Assembly: GCF_029223285.1 (NCBI RefSeq)
Contig: NZ_JARHUJ010000008.1
Span: 1-64,000 of the forward strand
Length of the DNA: 64,000 bases
Direction of reading: 5' to 3'
Origin: Paraflavitalea sp. CAU 1676
GTDB lineage: Bacteria > Bacteroidota > Bacteroidia > Chitinophagales > Chitinophagaceae
Positions 55,628 through 64,000 of the stretch are shown here, piece by piece. The translations under genes were made by a program, and so were the position numbers. The notes below the pieces were generated by a model. It worked only from the letters and a program-made list of their open reading frames with translations. It ran no database searches and was not told where the DNA came from. Each line of letters begins with the position of its first letter. Position 1 is the first letter of the stretch.

Positions 55628-55762
55628 GTATAACAAAGCATTGTAGTTAACCAGCTTAATATCGGTACAGCAGGTTTGCCATAAGGGATTGAATGGTCTT
55701 TTTAAGCAAACCTGTTTGTGGTTTTCCAAAACTGAGGCCATCATAAAAAATTTCTGGATTCC

Positions 55763-57094
55763 GTGAAAAAATTCATACAAACCCTGAAGAATATCTGGAG
55801 TATTGAGGAACTGAAGAGCAAGATCCTGGTGACCATTACTCTGATAGCCGTATATCGCCTCGGCACCCATATCGTACTGCCGGGTATTGATCCCACAAAG
55901 ATCAATACAGCTGCCTCTGGTGGTGGAATCCTCGGGCTGATCGATGCCTTTGCCGGTGGCGCCTTCTCACAGGCTTCTATCCTGGCCCTCGGTATCATGC
56001 CTTACATCTCCGCTTCTATCTTCATGCAGTTGATGACCATTCTCTATCCCCCATTCCAGAAAATGCAAAAAGAAGGAGAGAGTGGCCGTAAAAAAATTAA
56101 CCAGTACACCCGTTACCTCACTGTTGCTGTAGCCATCCTGCAGGCCAGCGCTTACGTGGCGTTCCTGCACCAGACCAATAAAGAAGCAATGATCGATGCT
56201 TATGCTTCTTATTTCTGGTTGTCTACAACCATCATCCTCAGTGCCGGCACCCTCTTCGTAATGTGGCTGGGTGAAAGGATCACTGATAAAGGTTTGGGTA
56301 ATGGTAGCTCCGTGATCATCATGGTGGGTATCCTTGCCCGTCTTCCCCAGGCGATCATGCAGGAGTGGCAATCGAAAGTTACCGGCGGCAGCGGCCGTGG
56401 TATCCTCTTCTTCGTAATTGAAGTAGCAGTACTCGTAGCCATTATCATGGGCCTCATCATCCTGATCCAGGGTGTACGTAAAATACCGGTTCAATACGCT
56501 AAGCAAATTGTTGGTAACCGCCAGTTTGGTGGTGCCCGCCAGTTCCTCCCCATCAAGGTGAACAGTGCTGGTGTAATGCCCATCATCTTCGCGCAAGCGA
56601 TTATGTTCCTGCCTACGCTGTTGTCGAATTTCGATTCTACACGCGGCCTGGCCCGGGTATTCGGCGACCATAGCAATTTCTGGTATATGTTGATCTACGC
56701 TGTAATGGTAATTGGTTTTACCTTCCTTTACACAGCCCTGATCTTCAACCCCAAGCAGATCGCAGACGACCTGAAACGCAACAACGGCTTTATCCCCGGC
56801 GTAAAACCCGGTCAGCCCACTGCCGATTATATCGGTGCAGTGATGGACAAGATCACCCTTCCCGGTGCGGTATTACTCGCCGTGGTTGGTATCCTGCCCG
56901 GTTTTGCACAACGTCTGCAGGTTCAGCCTTCATTCTCTTCCTTCTTCGGCGGTACGTCACTGCTGATCATGGTAGGTGTGATCCTGGATACACTGCAACA
57001 AATTGAGACCCAATTGTTGATGCGTCAATACGATGGTTTGATGAAGAGTGGACGCGTACAAGGCCGTCAGACGGTTTCGCCTGCATCCTTGTAA
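55763..57094 (+). CDS. secY: Protein translocase subunit SecY
   Basis: 443 residues with ten membrane helices; central channel of the Sec translocon. The start is a GTG (VKKFIQTLKNIWSIEELK). TTIILSAGTLFVMWLGERITDKGLGNGSS and the plug region GLIDAFAGGAFSQASILALGIMPYISASI are typical. It lies 180 bases after rplO, separated by a terminator. Confidence 0.97.
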   Translation: MKKFIQTLKNIWSIEELKSKILVTITLIAVYRLGTHIVLPGIDPTKINTAASGGGILGLIDAFAGGAFSQASILALGIMPYISASIFMQLMTILYPPFQKMQKEGESGRKKINQYTRYLTVAVAILQASAYVAFLHQTNKEAMIDAYASYFWLSTTIILSAGTLFVMWLGERITDKGLGNGSSVIIMVGILARLPQAIMQEWQSKVTGGSGRGILFFVIEVAVLVAIIMGLIILIQGVRKIPVQYAKQIVGNRQFGGARQFLPIKVNSAGVMPIIFAQAIMFLPTLLSNFDSTRGLARVFGDHSNFWYMLIYAVMVIGFTFLYTALIFNPKQIADDLKRNNGFIPGVKPGQPTADYIGAVMDKITLPGAVLLAVVGILPGFAQRLQVQPSFSSFFGGTSLLIMVGVILDTLQQIETQLLMRQYDGLMKSGRVQGRQTVSPASL

Positions 57095-57113
57095 TAAATC
57101 ATCATACAACATT

Positions 57114-57153
57114 AAAACCTGGCAGCTGTTATATAGCTGTCAGGTTTTCTTTT
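57114..57153 (+). terminator. Terminator between secY and map
   Basis: AAAACCTGGCAGCT pairs with AGCTGTCAGGTTTT (one G-T pair) around 7 nt, then CTTTTAA. Only 20 bases after the secY stop. Confidence 0.85.
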
Positions 57154-57174
57154 AAACAATAGATTTTATTAAGC

Positions 57175-57990
57175 ATGGTGCATATTAAAACTCCGGCAGA
57201 GGTGGAACTGATGCGGCACAGCGCATTACTGGTAAGCGCCACTCTGGCCGAGATTGCCAAAGTTATTCGCCCCGGGATCACTACGCTTTCACTCGATAAA
57301 ACCATCGGTGAAATGATCCGTGATCATGGTGGCATCCCCTCCTTCCTCAATTTCCATGGCTATCCCTTCAATTCCTGTATATCGGTAAATGATGTGGTGG
57401 TGCATGGTTTTCCCAACGAGAAAGAACTGAAGGACGGTGATATCATTTCCGTGGACATCGGTATCGTGAAGAATGGTTACCATGGCGACCACGCGTATAC
57501 ATTCGCTATTGGCGATGTAAAGCCCGAAGTGCTTCAACTGATCCGTGTAACCAAGGAATCACTCTTCAAAGGCATTGAACAGGCTATTGCCGGAAACCGC
57601 ATCGGCGATATCGGCGCAGCCATCCAGGAGCATACCGAAAAGAAATACGGTTATGGTGTAGTGCGTGAATTGGTGGGGCATGGATTGGGCAAAAGCCTGC
57701 ACGAAGATCCGCAGGTACCCAACTACGGCAAACGGGGTGCAGGCGCCAAGCTGAAAGAAGGTACAGTGCTGGCCATCGAACCCATGATCAATATGGGTAA
57801 GAAAGAAGTGTATACCGAGTCGGACGGCTGGACGGTACGTACCATCGACGGTACTGCCTCAGTTCATTTCGAACACGATGTATGCGTGCAGAAGAACAAG
57901 GCCGATATCCTGTCAGACTATAGCATTATCGAAGCTGCTGAAAAGGCCAATAGTCACCTGGTGACCAGCGAGCCTGTGCTGGTGGCATAA
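57175..57990 (+). CDS. map: Methionine aminopeptidase type I
   Basis: Removes the first methionine from new proteins. The 271-residue pita-bread fold holds metal ligands in ISVDIGIVKNGYHGDHAYTF (two Asp), GHGLGKSLHEDPQVPNYG (His), AIEPMINMG (Glu) and VHFEHDVCV (Glu). Follows secY as is usual, but a terminator closes the unit; infA, rpmJ, rpsM, rpsK, rpsD, rpoA and rplQ do not follow. Confidence 0.97.
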   Translation: MVHIKTPAEVELMRHSALLVSATLAEIAKVIRPGITTLSLDKTIGEMIRDHGGIPSFLNFHGYPFNSCISVNDVVVHGFPNEKELKDGDIISVDIGIVKNGYHGDHAYTFAIGDVKPEVLQLIRVTKESLFKGIEQAIAGNRIGDIGAAIQEHTEKKYGYGVVRELVGHGLGKSLHEDPQVPNYGKRGAGAKLKEGTVLAIEPMINMGKKEVYTESDGWTVRTIDGTASVHFEHDVCVQKNKADILSDYSIIEAAEKANSHLVTSEPVLVA

Positions 57991-58026
57991 TTATGATCAC
58001 ATTTCGCATGTAGATATTTTAAAAGG

Positions 58027-58053
58027 AACCCTCTTACCGGAGGGTTTTCTTTT
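58027..58053 (+). terminator. Terminator after map
   Basis: AACCCTC pairs with GAGGGTT around 6 nt and runs into TTCTTTT. It ends the ribosomal cluster in this window. Confidence 0.8.
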
Positions 58054-58073
58054 AGGTAAACGACCTAAACAAT

Positions 58074-59321
58074 ATGGCTGGCAATAAAAAAAGACTGGTA
58101 GTGGTGGGCGGCGGTGCCGCGGGTTTCTTCTGTGCAGTGAATGCTGCGAGGATGCATCCCGGCCTGGAAGTGATTATCGTGGAGAAGACGAACAAGGTAT
58201 TGTCGAAGGTAAGGGTGTCGGGTGGGGGCAGGTGCAACGTAACGCATGCGTGCTTTTCCATTGCCGATATGGTGCGCAGGTATCCGCGCGGAACCAATTT
58301 TCTCAAGAAGTCCTTTCACCATTTTTTTACGACCAATACGATTGAATGGTTCAAGGAACGCGGCGTGGCCTTGAAAACCGAAGAGGATGGCCGCATGTTC
58401 CCGGTGACCGATTCTTCGCAAACCATCATCGATTGTTTGATGCGGGAAGTAAACAAGTATGGCATTGAAGTATGGATGTCGGCAGAAGTTCAGCGTATCC
58501 AACAACACGAAGGCCGGTTCCAGCTTACGTTTGCGAGTGGGAAGGAGTTGACTGCCGATTACGCGTGCATCGCATGCGGAGGATATCCCAAAACAGTTAT
58601 GTTCGATTGGCTCAAGACATCGGGCCACAGCATAGAAGAGCCGGTACCTTCCTTGTTCACGTTCAATATGCCAGGTAACCCCATCACACAACTGATGGGT
58701 GTATCCGTACCGTCTGTGCAGATAAAGATCACCGGTAGTAAGCTCAGTGCAGAGGGGCCGGTATTGATCACCCACTGGGGACTTAGCGGACCTGCGGTGT
58801 TGCGCTTATCGGCCTGGGGGGCCAGGGACCTCGCGGCCGGTCATTACTCTTTCTCCATTGTACTCAACTGGCTGCCAGACTATAATGAGAACAGTATGCG
58901 GGAGCACCTGCAGGCGCTACGTTTTGAACTGGCTGCCCAAAAGATCAGCAACCGCAATCCCTTTGGTTTGCCGCAGCGACTGTGGGATTATTTACTGGAG
59001 CAGTCGGGGATCAATGGCGATATCCGCTGGGCCGATGTGCCGGCGAAAGAACAGAACAAACTGGTAAAGCAATTGTGTGCGCAGGAGTTTGCGGTAAAGG
59101 GCAAAACGACGTTCAAGGATGAGTTTGTGACGGCAGGCGGTATCAGGCTGGCCGAGGTAGATGCCAATACCATGGAGAGTAAATTGTTGCCGGGACTATA
59201 TTTCGCGGGAGAGATACTTGATGTGGATGGAATTACCGGGGGCTTCAACTTTCAGCATGCCTGGACCAGTGGTTACCTGGCGGCGGTTTCGATTGCGCGG
59301 AAGGAAGGCGCGCAGACCTGA
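58074..59321 (+). CDS. FAD-dependent oxidoreductase, HI0933/YhiN family
   Basis: 415 residues. N-terminal FAD motif VVVGGGAAGFFCAVNAARM (about 9-27), the segment KVRVSGGGRCNVTHACF (about 46-62) and the C-terminal TAGGIRLAEVDANTME and GEILDVDGITGGFNFQHAWTSG, all characteristic of HI0933-type flavoproteins. Physiological role not well settled in the family. Monocistronic after the map terminator. Confidence 0.9.
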   Translation: MAGNKKRLVVVGGGAAGFFCAVNAARMHPGLEVIIVEKTNKVLSKVRVSGGGRCNVTHACFSIADMVRRYPRGTNFLKKSFHHFFTTNTIEWFKERGVALKTEEDGRMFPVTDSSQTIIDCLMREVNKYGIEVWMSAEVQRIQQHEGRFQLTFASGKELTADYACIACGGYPKTVMFDWLKTSGHSIEEPVPSLFTFNMPGNPITQLMGVSVPSVQIKITGSKLSAEGPVLITHWGLSGPAVLRLSAWGARDLAAGHYSFSIVLNWLPDYNENSMREHLQALRFELAAQKISNRNPFGLPQRLWDYLLEQSGINGDIRWADVPAKEQNKLVKQLCAQEFAVKGKTTFKDEFVTAGGIRLAEVDANTMESKLLPGLYFAGEILDVDGITGGFNFQHAWTSGYLAAVSIARKEGAQT

Positions 59322-59424
59322 AGGAATTGCAATAAGAGGATGGCACAGCAGGTTGCGGGATAACCGTGGCGTAGCCAAAAAAAGAAAGGTTTGATGCGAA
59401 GCACCAAACCTTTATAGAATTGGA

Positions 59425-59880
59425 TTAAGCCGGTTGCTGGGCCAATAATCTTCTGTGGTAGTTGATCTGACCGATGTGGTAGTTCAGGTGTGCCAGGAGG
59501 TACACGAGAAAATACTCGGTGTTGACCATTTCGCCGTTGATGGGCAGGGGATAATTGTTGTCGAGTTGTCTTCTGCTAACCTGCTCGAGGGTATCCTTCA
59601 CTGCTTTTCTGGCTTCATCAATTTCGTTGAGCAGCTTTGCTTTTACGATGTTCTTTACTTTGAACTCTGCTTCGCGGTTGCGTACATAACCCGATTCGTT
59701 CAATACAGCCCCCAGGAAATGCTGGAGGTTACCTGTAAGGTGCAAACATAGGTTGCCGCCGCTGTTGTTAACGCCATCCTTAACTACCCACAAGCTCGCA
59801 TCATCGGGGTATTGATTGATTTCTTCTGTCAGTTTGTTAAGGCCTTCCTCAAATAGCTGGATTAAAACCGGTGTGATCAT
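59425..59880 (-). CDS. DinB-like four-helix protein
   Basis: 151 residues, all-helical. Possible metal-binding histidines occur as LHLTGNLQHFLG and HLNYHIGQINYHRRLL, the usual DinB/YfiT three-His layout with the second pair near the C-terminus. No catalytic annotation possible. It converges with the flavoprotein gene. Confidence 0.75.
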   Translation of the reverse strand: MITPVLIQLFEEGLNKLTEEINQYPDDASLWVVKDGVNNSGGNLCLHLTGNLQHFLGAVLNESGYVRNREAEFKVKNIVKAKLLNEIDEARKAVKDTLEQVSRRQLDNNYPLPINGEMVNTEYFLVYLLAHLNYHIGQINYHRRLLAQQPA

Positions 59881-60117
59881 TGTTGACGGTTGGTATAAAA
59901 AGGGTTCAAAAATAGCAGAAAACTGTGTGTTGTGAAATGTTTTGCAGAAAAATAATAATCAACATTTTGCTTATACATCCGCATAAGGGCATTGTAGCTA
60001 CTGCTTTGCTGCCACAAAGGTATCCTGTTTTTGCACATTGATCGTAAAAGATTGCGATTGAAGTCTTTATTGAGGCAAAAAAACGATAAAAACCCGCGCC
60101 CATTCAGCATTTTGGCG

Positions 60118-60125
60118 TATCTTTG
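60118..60125 (+). promoter_or_regulatory. rpsA -7 box
   Basis: TATCTTTG, exact match to TAnnTTTG, 34 bases before the ATG at 60159. Confidence 0.6.
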
Positions 60126-60158
60126 CAGCCCGGAATTAAAACCCTCCGGGATTCTATC

Positions 60159-62078
60159 ATGTTTCAAAATTTAATTGTTAAACAACTAAACGCTGATGCA
60201 CAGGAGTCTTCTTCCGCACCTGCTGAAGAGACTACAGCGACAACAACTGCACCTGTGGCGGCTCAGTATGTAGAAGATACATCTGCGCATGATGATTTCG
60301 ACTGGAGCATTGACAAGCGTAATGTAGCTACTTACAGCAAGGAAGAAAAGCTGAAGTATGATGCAGTGTACGAAGGTACTTTCAAAGCAGTTACCGACGG
60401 TGAGCTCGTAAAAGGCCTGGTGGTTGCCATGACTAAGACAGACGTGGTGATCAACATTGGTTTCAAGAGTGATGGTCTGGTTTCCCTGAACGAATTCCGT
60501 GACCTGGTGAACCTGAAAACAGGTGATGAGGTTGAAGTGATGGTCGTTGAGAAGGAAGACCGGGATGGTCACCTGAACCTGAGCCGCAAGCAAGCACGTA
60601 TCACTCGTGCCTGGGAGCGTATCGTGGAAGTTCACAAAACTGGCGAAGTTATTACCGGTACAGTTACTTCTAAAACTAAGGGTGGTCTTATCGTTGATGT
60701 ATTTGGTATGGAAACGTTCCTGCCAGGTTCTCAGATCGATGTTAAGCCTGTAACTGATTACGATCAGTTTGTAGGTAAGACCATGGAGTTCAAGGTTGTG
60801 AAGATCAACGAAGCGATCAAGAACGCTGTAGTATCTCACAAGGCACTCATCGAGAGCGATATCGAAGCACAACGTGCAGAGATCATGAGCAAGCTCGAGA
60901 GAGGCCAGGTACTGGAAGGTACTATCAAGAATATCACCGATTTCGGTGCGTTCATGGACCTCGGTGGTCTGGACGGTCTGCTGTATATCACCGATATCAG
61001 CTGGGGACGTATCAGCCATCCGAGCGAAGTACTGAAACTCGATCAGAAGCTGAAAGTGGTGGTATTGGATTTCGACGACGAGAAGAAACGTATCAGCCTC
61101 GGCCTGAAGCAACTGACTCCTCACCCATGGGATATTCTGCCCGAAAACGTGCATGAAGGTTCTGTAGTGAAGGGTAAAGTTGTAAACATCGAAGATTACG
61201 GTGCATTCCTCGAGATCATGCCTGGTGTAGAAGGTCTGGTTCACGTAAGTGAGATCACCTGGGCTAACACGCCGATCAATGCGAAGGAATTCTTCAAATT
61301 GGGCGATGAGTACGAAGCGAAGATCGTTACCCTCGATAAGGGCAGCCGCAAAATGAGCTTGTCTATCAAGCAAATGAGCGAAGATCCCTGGAGCACTATC
61401 GAAACTAAGTTCCCTGAAGGAAGCCGTCATACCGGCCTGGTGAAGAACATCACTCCTTACGGTGTGTTTGTTGAACTGGCTCCTGGTATCGGTGGTATGA
61501 TCCACATCAGTGACCTGAGCTGGCTGAAGCGCTTCAACCATCCTTCAGAGTACACTAAAGTTGGTAGCAACATCGACGTAGTGATCCTCGGTATCGATAA
61601 AGAAAACCGCAAACTGCAACTCGGACACAAACAACTGGAAGAAGATCCCTGGAATGCACTGCAAGACACATTTGCTGTTGGATCAGTGCATGAAGGAACC
61701 GTTATCCGCCGCGACGACAAGGGTGGTATCGTTCAGTTGCCTTACGGCCTCGAAGGATTTGCGCCTAACCGTCACCTGAGCAAGGAAGATGGTAAGAGCA
61801 TGGGTGCCGACGAAACTGCACAATTCATGGTGATCGAATTCGATCGCAATGAAAAGCGCATCGTTGTATCGCACACACGCATCTGGGAGCAATCCAAGAT
61901 AGAAGAGAAAGAAGCTGCCCGCAAGGAAGCTCGCTCCGAAGCCGATAAGACCAAGAAGGCAGTGAAGAATATTCAAGGCAAAGTAGAGAAAGCTACCCTC
62001 GGTGATCTGGGTGCTTTGGCTGAGATCAAAGAAAAGCTGAAGCAGGAAGAGAAGCAAGGTGGTGAGACTAAAGAGTAA
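60159..62078 (+). CDS. rpsA: Ribosomal protein S1
   Basis: 639 residues from the ATG at 60159 (MFQNLIVKQLNADAQESS). A longer frame starting with a TTG at 60123 would begin inside the -7 box. About six S1 motifs are seen, for example VVINIGFKSDGLVSLNEF, ITDFGAFMDLGGLDGLLYITDISWG and ITPYGVFVELAPGIGGMIHISDLSW. The low-complexity N-terminus (Ala/Thr/Glu-rich, about 10-40) and Lys/Glu C-terminus are normal for Bacteroidota S1. It helps leaders without Shine-Dalgarno sites to bind ribosomes. Confidence 0.97.
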   Translation: MFQNLIVKQLNADAQESSSAPAEETTATTTAPVAAQYVEDTSAHDDFDWSIDKRNVATYSKEEKLKYDAVYEGTFKAVTDGELVKGLVVAMTKTDVVINIGFKSDGLVSLNEFRDLVNLKTGDEVEVMVVEKEDRDGHLNLSRKQARITRAWERIVEVHKTGEVITGTVTSKTKGGLIVDVFGMETFLPGSQIDVKPVTDYDQFVGKTMEFKVVKINEAIKNAVVSHKALIESDIEAQRAEIMSKLERGQVLEGTIKNITDFGAFMDLGGLDGLLYITDISWGRISHPSEVLKLDQKLKVVVLDFDDEKKRISLGLKQLTPHPWDILPENVHEGSVVKGKVVNIEDYGAFLEIMPGVEGLVHVSEITWANTPINAKEFFKLGDEYEAKIVTLDKGSRKMSLSIKQMSEDPWSTIETKFPEGSRHTGLVKNITPYGVFVELAPGIGGMIHISDLSWLKRFNHPSEYTKVGSNIDVVILGIDKENRKLQLGHKQLEEDPWNALQDTFAVGSVHEGTVIRRDDKGGIVQLPYGLEGFAPNRHLSKEDGKSMGADETAQFMVIEFDRNEKRIVVSHTRIWEQSKIEEKEAARKEARSEADKTKKAVKNIQGKVEKATLGDLGALAEIKEKLKQEEKQGGETKE

Positions 62079-62102
62079 TTGAATCATTCATTACCTGATA
62101 TA

Positions 62103-62137
62103 AGCGTTCCGGCCGAAAAGCCGGAACGCTTTTTTTA
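62103..62137 (+). terminator. rpsA terminator
   Basis: AGCGTTCCGG pairs perfectly with CCGGAACGCT around an 8-nt loop and runs into seven T. Confidence 0.9.
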
Positions 62138-62382
62138 TGCTGCTCCGTTACGGGTAGATGGTTGCTACCTGTATCTTCTAGTAAAATAAAGTAGATAGGC
62201 TGGGATATCCTGCAGCTTTATATGCCGGAAATTCGTATCTTACTGTTCCATTTCACAGCAGTATTCCCGATTTAGTAGCAATTCCTGGGTGTCCCCATAC
62301 CCAACTCTGATTATTAGTATCCCCGCCAATCGTGTATTGATTTTCATTGGGAAGGTCGAAGCTAACTATTCAAAATTTCCTT

Positions 62383-62463
62383 ATGAAAGATGAAAAATTG
62401 CAGCCGCTTTATTTGCTGTTGGCGATACTCATGTTGATCTGTTTCTTTCATTGTAGCACGTAG
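62383..62463 (+). CDS. Candidate 26-residue single-helix peptide
   Basis: ATG to TAG, 26 codons, core PLYLLLAILMLICFFHC: a polar start (MKDEKLQ) then one membrane-length hydrophobic run. It stands alone in a 480-base gap. No -7 box or terminator was found, so it may be a chance frame. Confidence 0.3.
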   Translation: MKDEKLQPLYLLLAILMLICFFHCST

Positions 62464-62558
62464 TGCCCGGCAGGTTTGTCCGGCCAGGCGTTGTGTACAT
62501 GAATGCAAGTAATTGTTGCTAAAACGGGTGAGGCCTGCTACAGCAGGCGTGTATGTAT

Positions 62559-63215
62559 TTAAAGCTCATCCAGCACCTGGTCGTTGAGATCGAGCAGGGA
62601 GCCCAATTTAATGTCGGCAGCATCCCATCTTGACTGGTGCTGCTGGTGCCTGGCTGGGATCACAATGCACTTCATCCTGGCTGCTTTTACGGCGATCATC
62701 CCATTAAAAGAGTCTTCCAGACAAACACATTCGAGGGGCGAAACTTCCAATGCTTCCGCGCAATTGAGGTATACCTGCGGATGCGGCTTGCCATATTTCA
62801 GCTCTTCGGCGGAGGCGATAGCCTGCAGGTATGGATTGATCTGTAGTTTTTCGGCAACTACTTTTACCAGCGCCAGGGGAGAGGAAGTGGCCAGCCCGAT
62901 CTTGTATCCCTTTTCTTTAAGAAAGGGAAATACTTCCAGCGCGCCGGGCATAGCGATGCCGTGCGTATCTATTTTTTCGATGGCTTTTTGTACGATGGTT
63001 AGCTCGGCCTCGAGGGAATGTTTCTTGTCGATATTGAACCAGGTAAACCACCAGTCGACCCATTCTTTCGTGCGCAGCCCTGTGCTGAAATGATATTGCT
63101 CATCGGTGAGGCTTACGCCGAAACCGGCGAGTGTTTCTTTCCCTGCTTCTTCCCAGAGGGGTTCAGAATCAATGAGCAGGCCATCCATATCGAAAATAAC
63201 GGTCGTTGGTTTCAT
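62559..63215 (-). CDS. HAD-superfamily phosphatase
   Basis: 218 residues from the ATG at 63215 (MKPTTVIFDMDGLLIDSEPLWEEAGKETL); an upstream extension to 63251 adds 12 basic residues and lies under the -7 box. DMDGLLIDSEP is HAD motif I with Asp nucleophile and acid; TSSP (motif II) and KPHPQVYLNCAEAL (motif III Lys) follow, then CLEDSFNGMIA (motif IV). Close in type to 2-deoxyglucose-6-phosphatase or beta-phosphoglucomutase-like proteins. Substrate unknown. Confidence 0.88.
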   Translation of the reverse strand: MKPTTVIFDMDGLLIDSEPLWEEAGKETLAGFGVSLTDEQYHFSTGLRTKEWVDWWFTWFNIDKKHSLEAELTIVQKAIEKIDTHGIAMPGALEVFPFLKEKGYKIGLATSSPLALVKVVAEKLQINPYLQAIASAEELKYGKPHPQVYLNCAEALEVSPLECVCLEDSFNGMIAVKAARMKCIVIPARHQQHQSRWDAADIKLGSLLDLNDQVLDEL

Positions 63216-63248
63216 AATACCTGACTTACGTGGTTTTATTGGAGGCCG

Positions 63249-63256
63249 CAAAAATA
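63249..63256 (-). promoter_or_regulatory. -7 box of the HAD phosphatase gene
   Basis: Minus-strand TATTTTTG matches TAnnTTTG, 34 bases before the ATG. The trmH-like gene's -7 box points the other way 30 bases off. Confidence 0.5.
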
Positions 63257-63286
63257 CAGATGATCGGCGAGTTTCCCCTTCTTTAT

Positions 63287-63294
63287 TACCTTTG
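63287..63294 (+). promoter_or_regulatory. -7 box of the TrmH-family gene
   Basis: TACCTTTG matches TAnnTTTG and is only 4 bases from the ATG at 63299, implying a leaderless mRNA. Confidence 0.5.
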
Positions 63295-63298
63295 CGGG

Positions 63299-63856
63299 AT
63301 GCGCAAACTGAGCATGGACGAACTGAACCGTAAATCGGTGGATGAATTCAGGGAGTCGGACAAAATACCCATCATCGTAGTACTGGACAATATTCGCAGC
63401 ATGCACAATGTGGGCAGTGTATTCCGCACTGCCGATGCCTTCCTGTTGCAGGGCATTTATTTATGCGGGTATACACCGCAACCTCCTCACCGCGATATTC
63501 ATAAAACGGCCCTGGGGGCTACCGACACGGTTGCCTGGCAGTATTTTGCCAATACCCTGGAGGCGGTGCAGGCGCTCCGCGACGGGGGGTACCGCATCTG
63601 GGCGATAGAGCAGGTGGAAAATAGCCAGTCTTTACATCAGTTTGATGACAACCAGAACGGTCCGCTCGCTGTTGTATTTGGCAATGAAGTGAGCGGCGTA
63701 GATCCCGATGTGGTGAAAGCCTGCGACGGATGTATTGAGATACCCCAGCTGGGGATGAAGCATTCCCTGAATATATCGGTGGCTGCCGGTATCGTGTTGT
63801 GGGAATTGGTGCGTACCAAAATCGACCCGCCAACCGACGGTCATATAGCCTCCTGA
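63299..63856 (+). CDS. SpoU/TrmH-family RNA 2'-O-methyltransferase
   Basis: 185 residues from the ATG at 63299 (MRKLSMDELNRKSVDEF). The SPOUT motifs are VVLDNIRSMHNVGSVFRTADAF (motif 1, about 21-42), VFGNEVSGVDPDVV (motif 2) and IPQLGMKHSLNISVAAGIVLWEL (motif 3). It adds a methyl to ribose in tRNA or rRNA. Exact target unknown. Longer in-frame upstream codons extend to 63230 but precede the -7 box. Confidence 0.9.
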   Translation: MRKLSMDELNRKSVDEFRESDKIPIIVVLDNIRSMHNVGSVFRTADAFLLQGIYLCGYTPQPPHRDIHKTALGATDTVAWQYFANTLEAVQALRDGGYRIWAIEQVENSQSLHQFDDNQNGPLAVVFGNEVSGVDPDVVKACDGCIEIPQLGMKHSLNISVAAGIVLWELVRTKIDPPTDGHIAS

Positions 63857-63879
63857 ACTCAAGCATAGAAAACAGAATT

Positions 63880-64000
63880 ATGTCTACGATAAAGAATTAT
63901 CTCTCGCTCATAAAGTTCTCACATACCATCTTCGCCATGCCCTTTGCGTTGATTGGGTTTGTGCTGGGCGCAAGGGAACCATTGATAGGTTGGATAATAG
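63880..64000 (+). CDS. UbiA-like prenyltransferase, 5' part only
   Basis: The first 40 residues (MSTIKNYLSLIKFSHTIFAM) end at the window edge. The start matches UbiA-type membrane prenyltransferases (a KFSHTIFAMPFA helix, the first of nine), which attach a prenyl chain to a quinone ring precursor. Quinone pathway and specificity cannot be read from the fragment. Confidence 0.7.
   Translation, partial: MSTIKNYLSLIKFSHTIFAMPFALIGFVLGAREPLIGWII

Noticed and set aside
60186-61541. Long open frame opposite rpsA
   Set aside because: Antisense shadow; repeated codons mirror the S1 repeats.
1-64000. tRNA or rRNA genes
   Set aside because: Scanned the intergenic gaps by eye for T-loop and anticodon-stem patterns and found none.

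Overview
The window is a piece of chromosome from a member of the Bacteroidota, most likely the family Chitinophagaceae. This rests on type III glutamine synthetase, two large secreted proteins with type IX secretion (T9SS) sorting domains, a HEIGH-type secreted metalloprotease, a phosphosulfolactate-synthase-like gene, A/T-rich ribosome-binding regions without Shine-Dalgarno sequences, and repeated -7 boxes of the Bacteroidota form TAnnTTTG. No tRNA, rRNA, CRISPR array, insertion sequence or prophage was seen.

Layout. 1-6.5 kb: glnN, then a polytopic membrane protein and a glycosyltransferase fired from abutting divergent promoters, then a second glycosyltransferase. 6.7-11 kb: purL, an ADP-heptose epimerase gene (hldD) and proC. 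11-19.4 kb: pyrG and yidC surrounded by small secreted proteins and lipoproteins of unknown function. 19.7-27.6 kb: a TPR protein, comA-like and aroE (overlapping by one base), a thioesterase, an ECF sigma factor with a likely membrane anti-sigma partner, rdgB, an unknown protein with a low-complexity linker, and ilvE. 27.7-58 kb: the ribosomal-protein supercluster, broken into blocks. These are rpsL-rpsG; 8.4 kb with two T9SS proteins and a metalloprotease; fusA; 5 kb with a beta-barrel protein, a DPP-IV-like peptidase and a lipoprotein; rpsJ alone; then rplC through secY and map. 58-64 kb: a YhiN-like flavoprotein, a DinB-like protein, rpsA, a HAD phosphatase, a TrmH-family methyltransferase and the start of a UbiA-like prenyltransferase.

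How it works together. Most of the window is housekeeping: translation (21 ribosomal proteins of the str/S10/spc groups plus S1 and EF-G), membrane insertion (SecY, YidC), protein maturation (Map), nucleotide synthesis and cleaning (PurL, PyrG, RdgB) and amino-acid metabolism (GlnN, ProC, AroE, IlvE). The secreted peptidases and adhesin-like protein sit as islands between translation genes, and each translation block has its own promoter and terminator.

The most unusual features are: (i) a different inverted repeat in almost every spacer of the rplC-rplO run, without U-tracts; (ii) related spacer sequences, with AGCT-rich hairpins before rpsQ, rplN and rplX and TTCAAAT repeats before rplW, rpsS, rpsC, rplP and rpmC; (iii) a strong terminator that isolates rpsJ from rplC, and the absence of infA-rpsM-rpsK-rpsD-rpoA-rplQ after map; (iv) back-to-back divergent -7 boxes at 4364-4379; (v) a 21-codon reading frame with its own terminator at 40.3-40.4 kb. 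Products come from family motifs read by eye; no database search was run.
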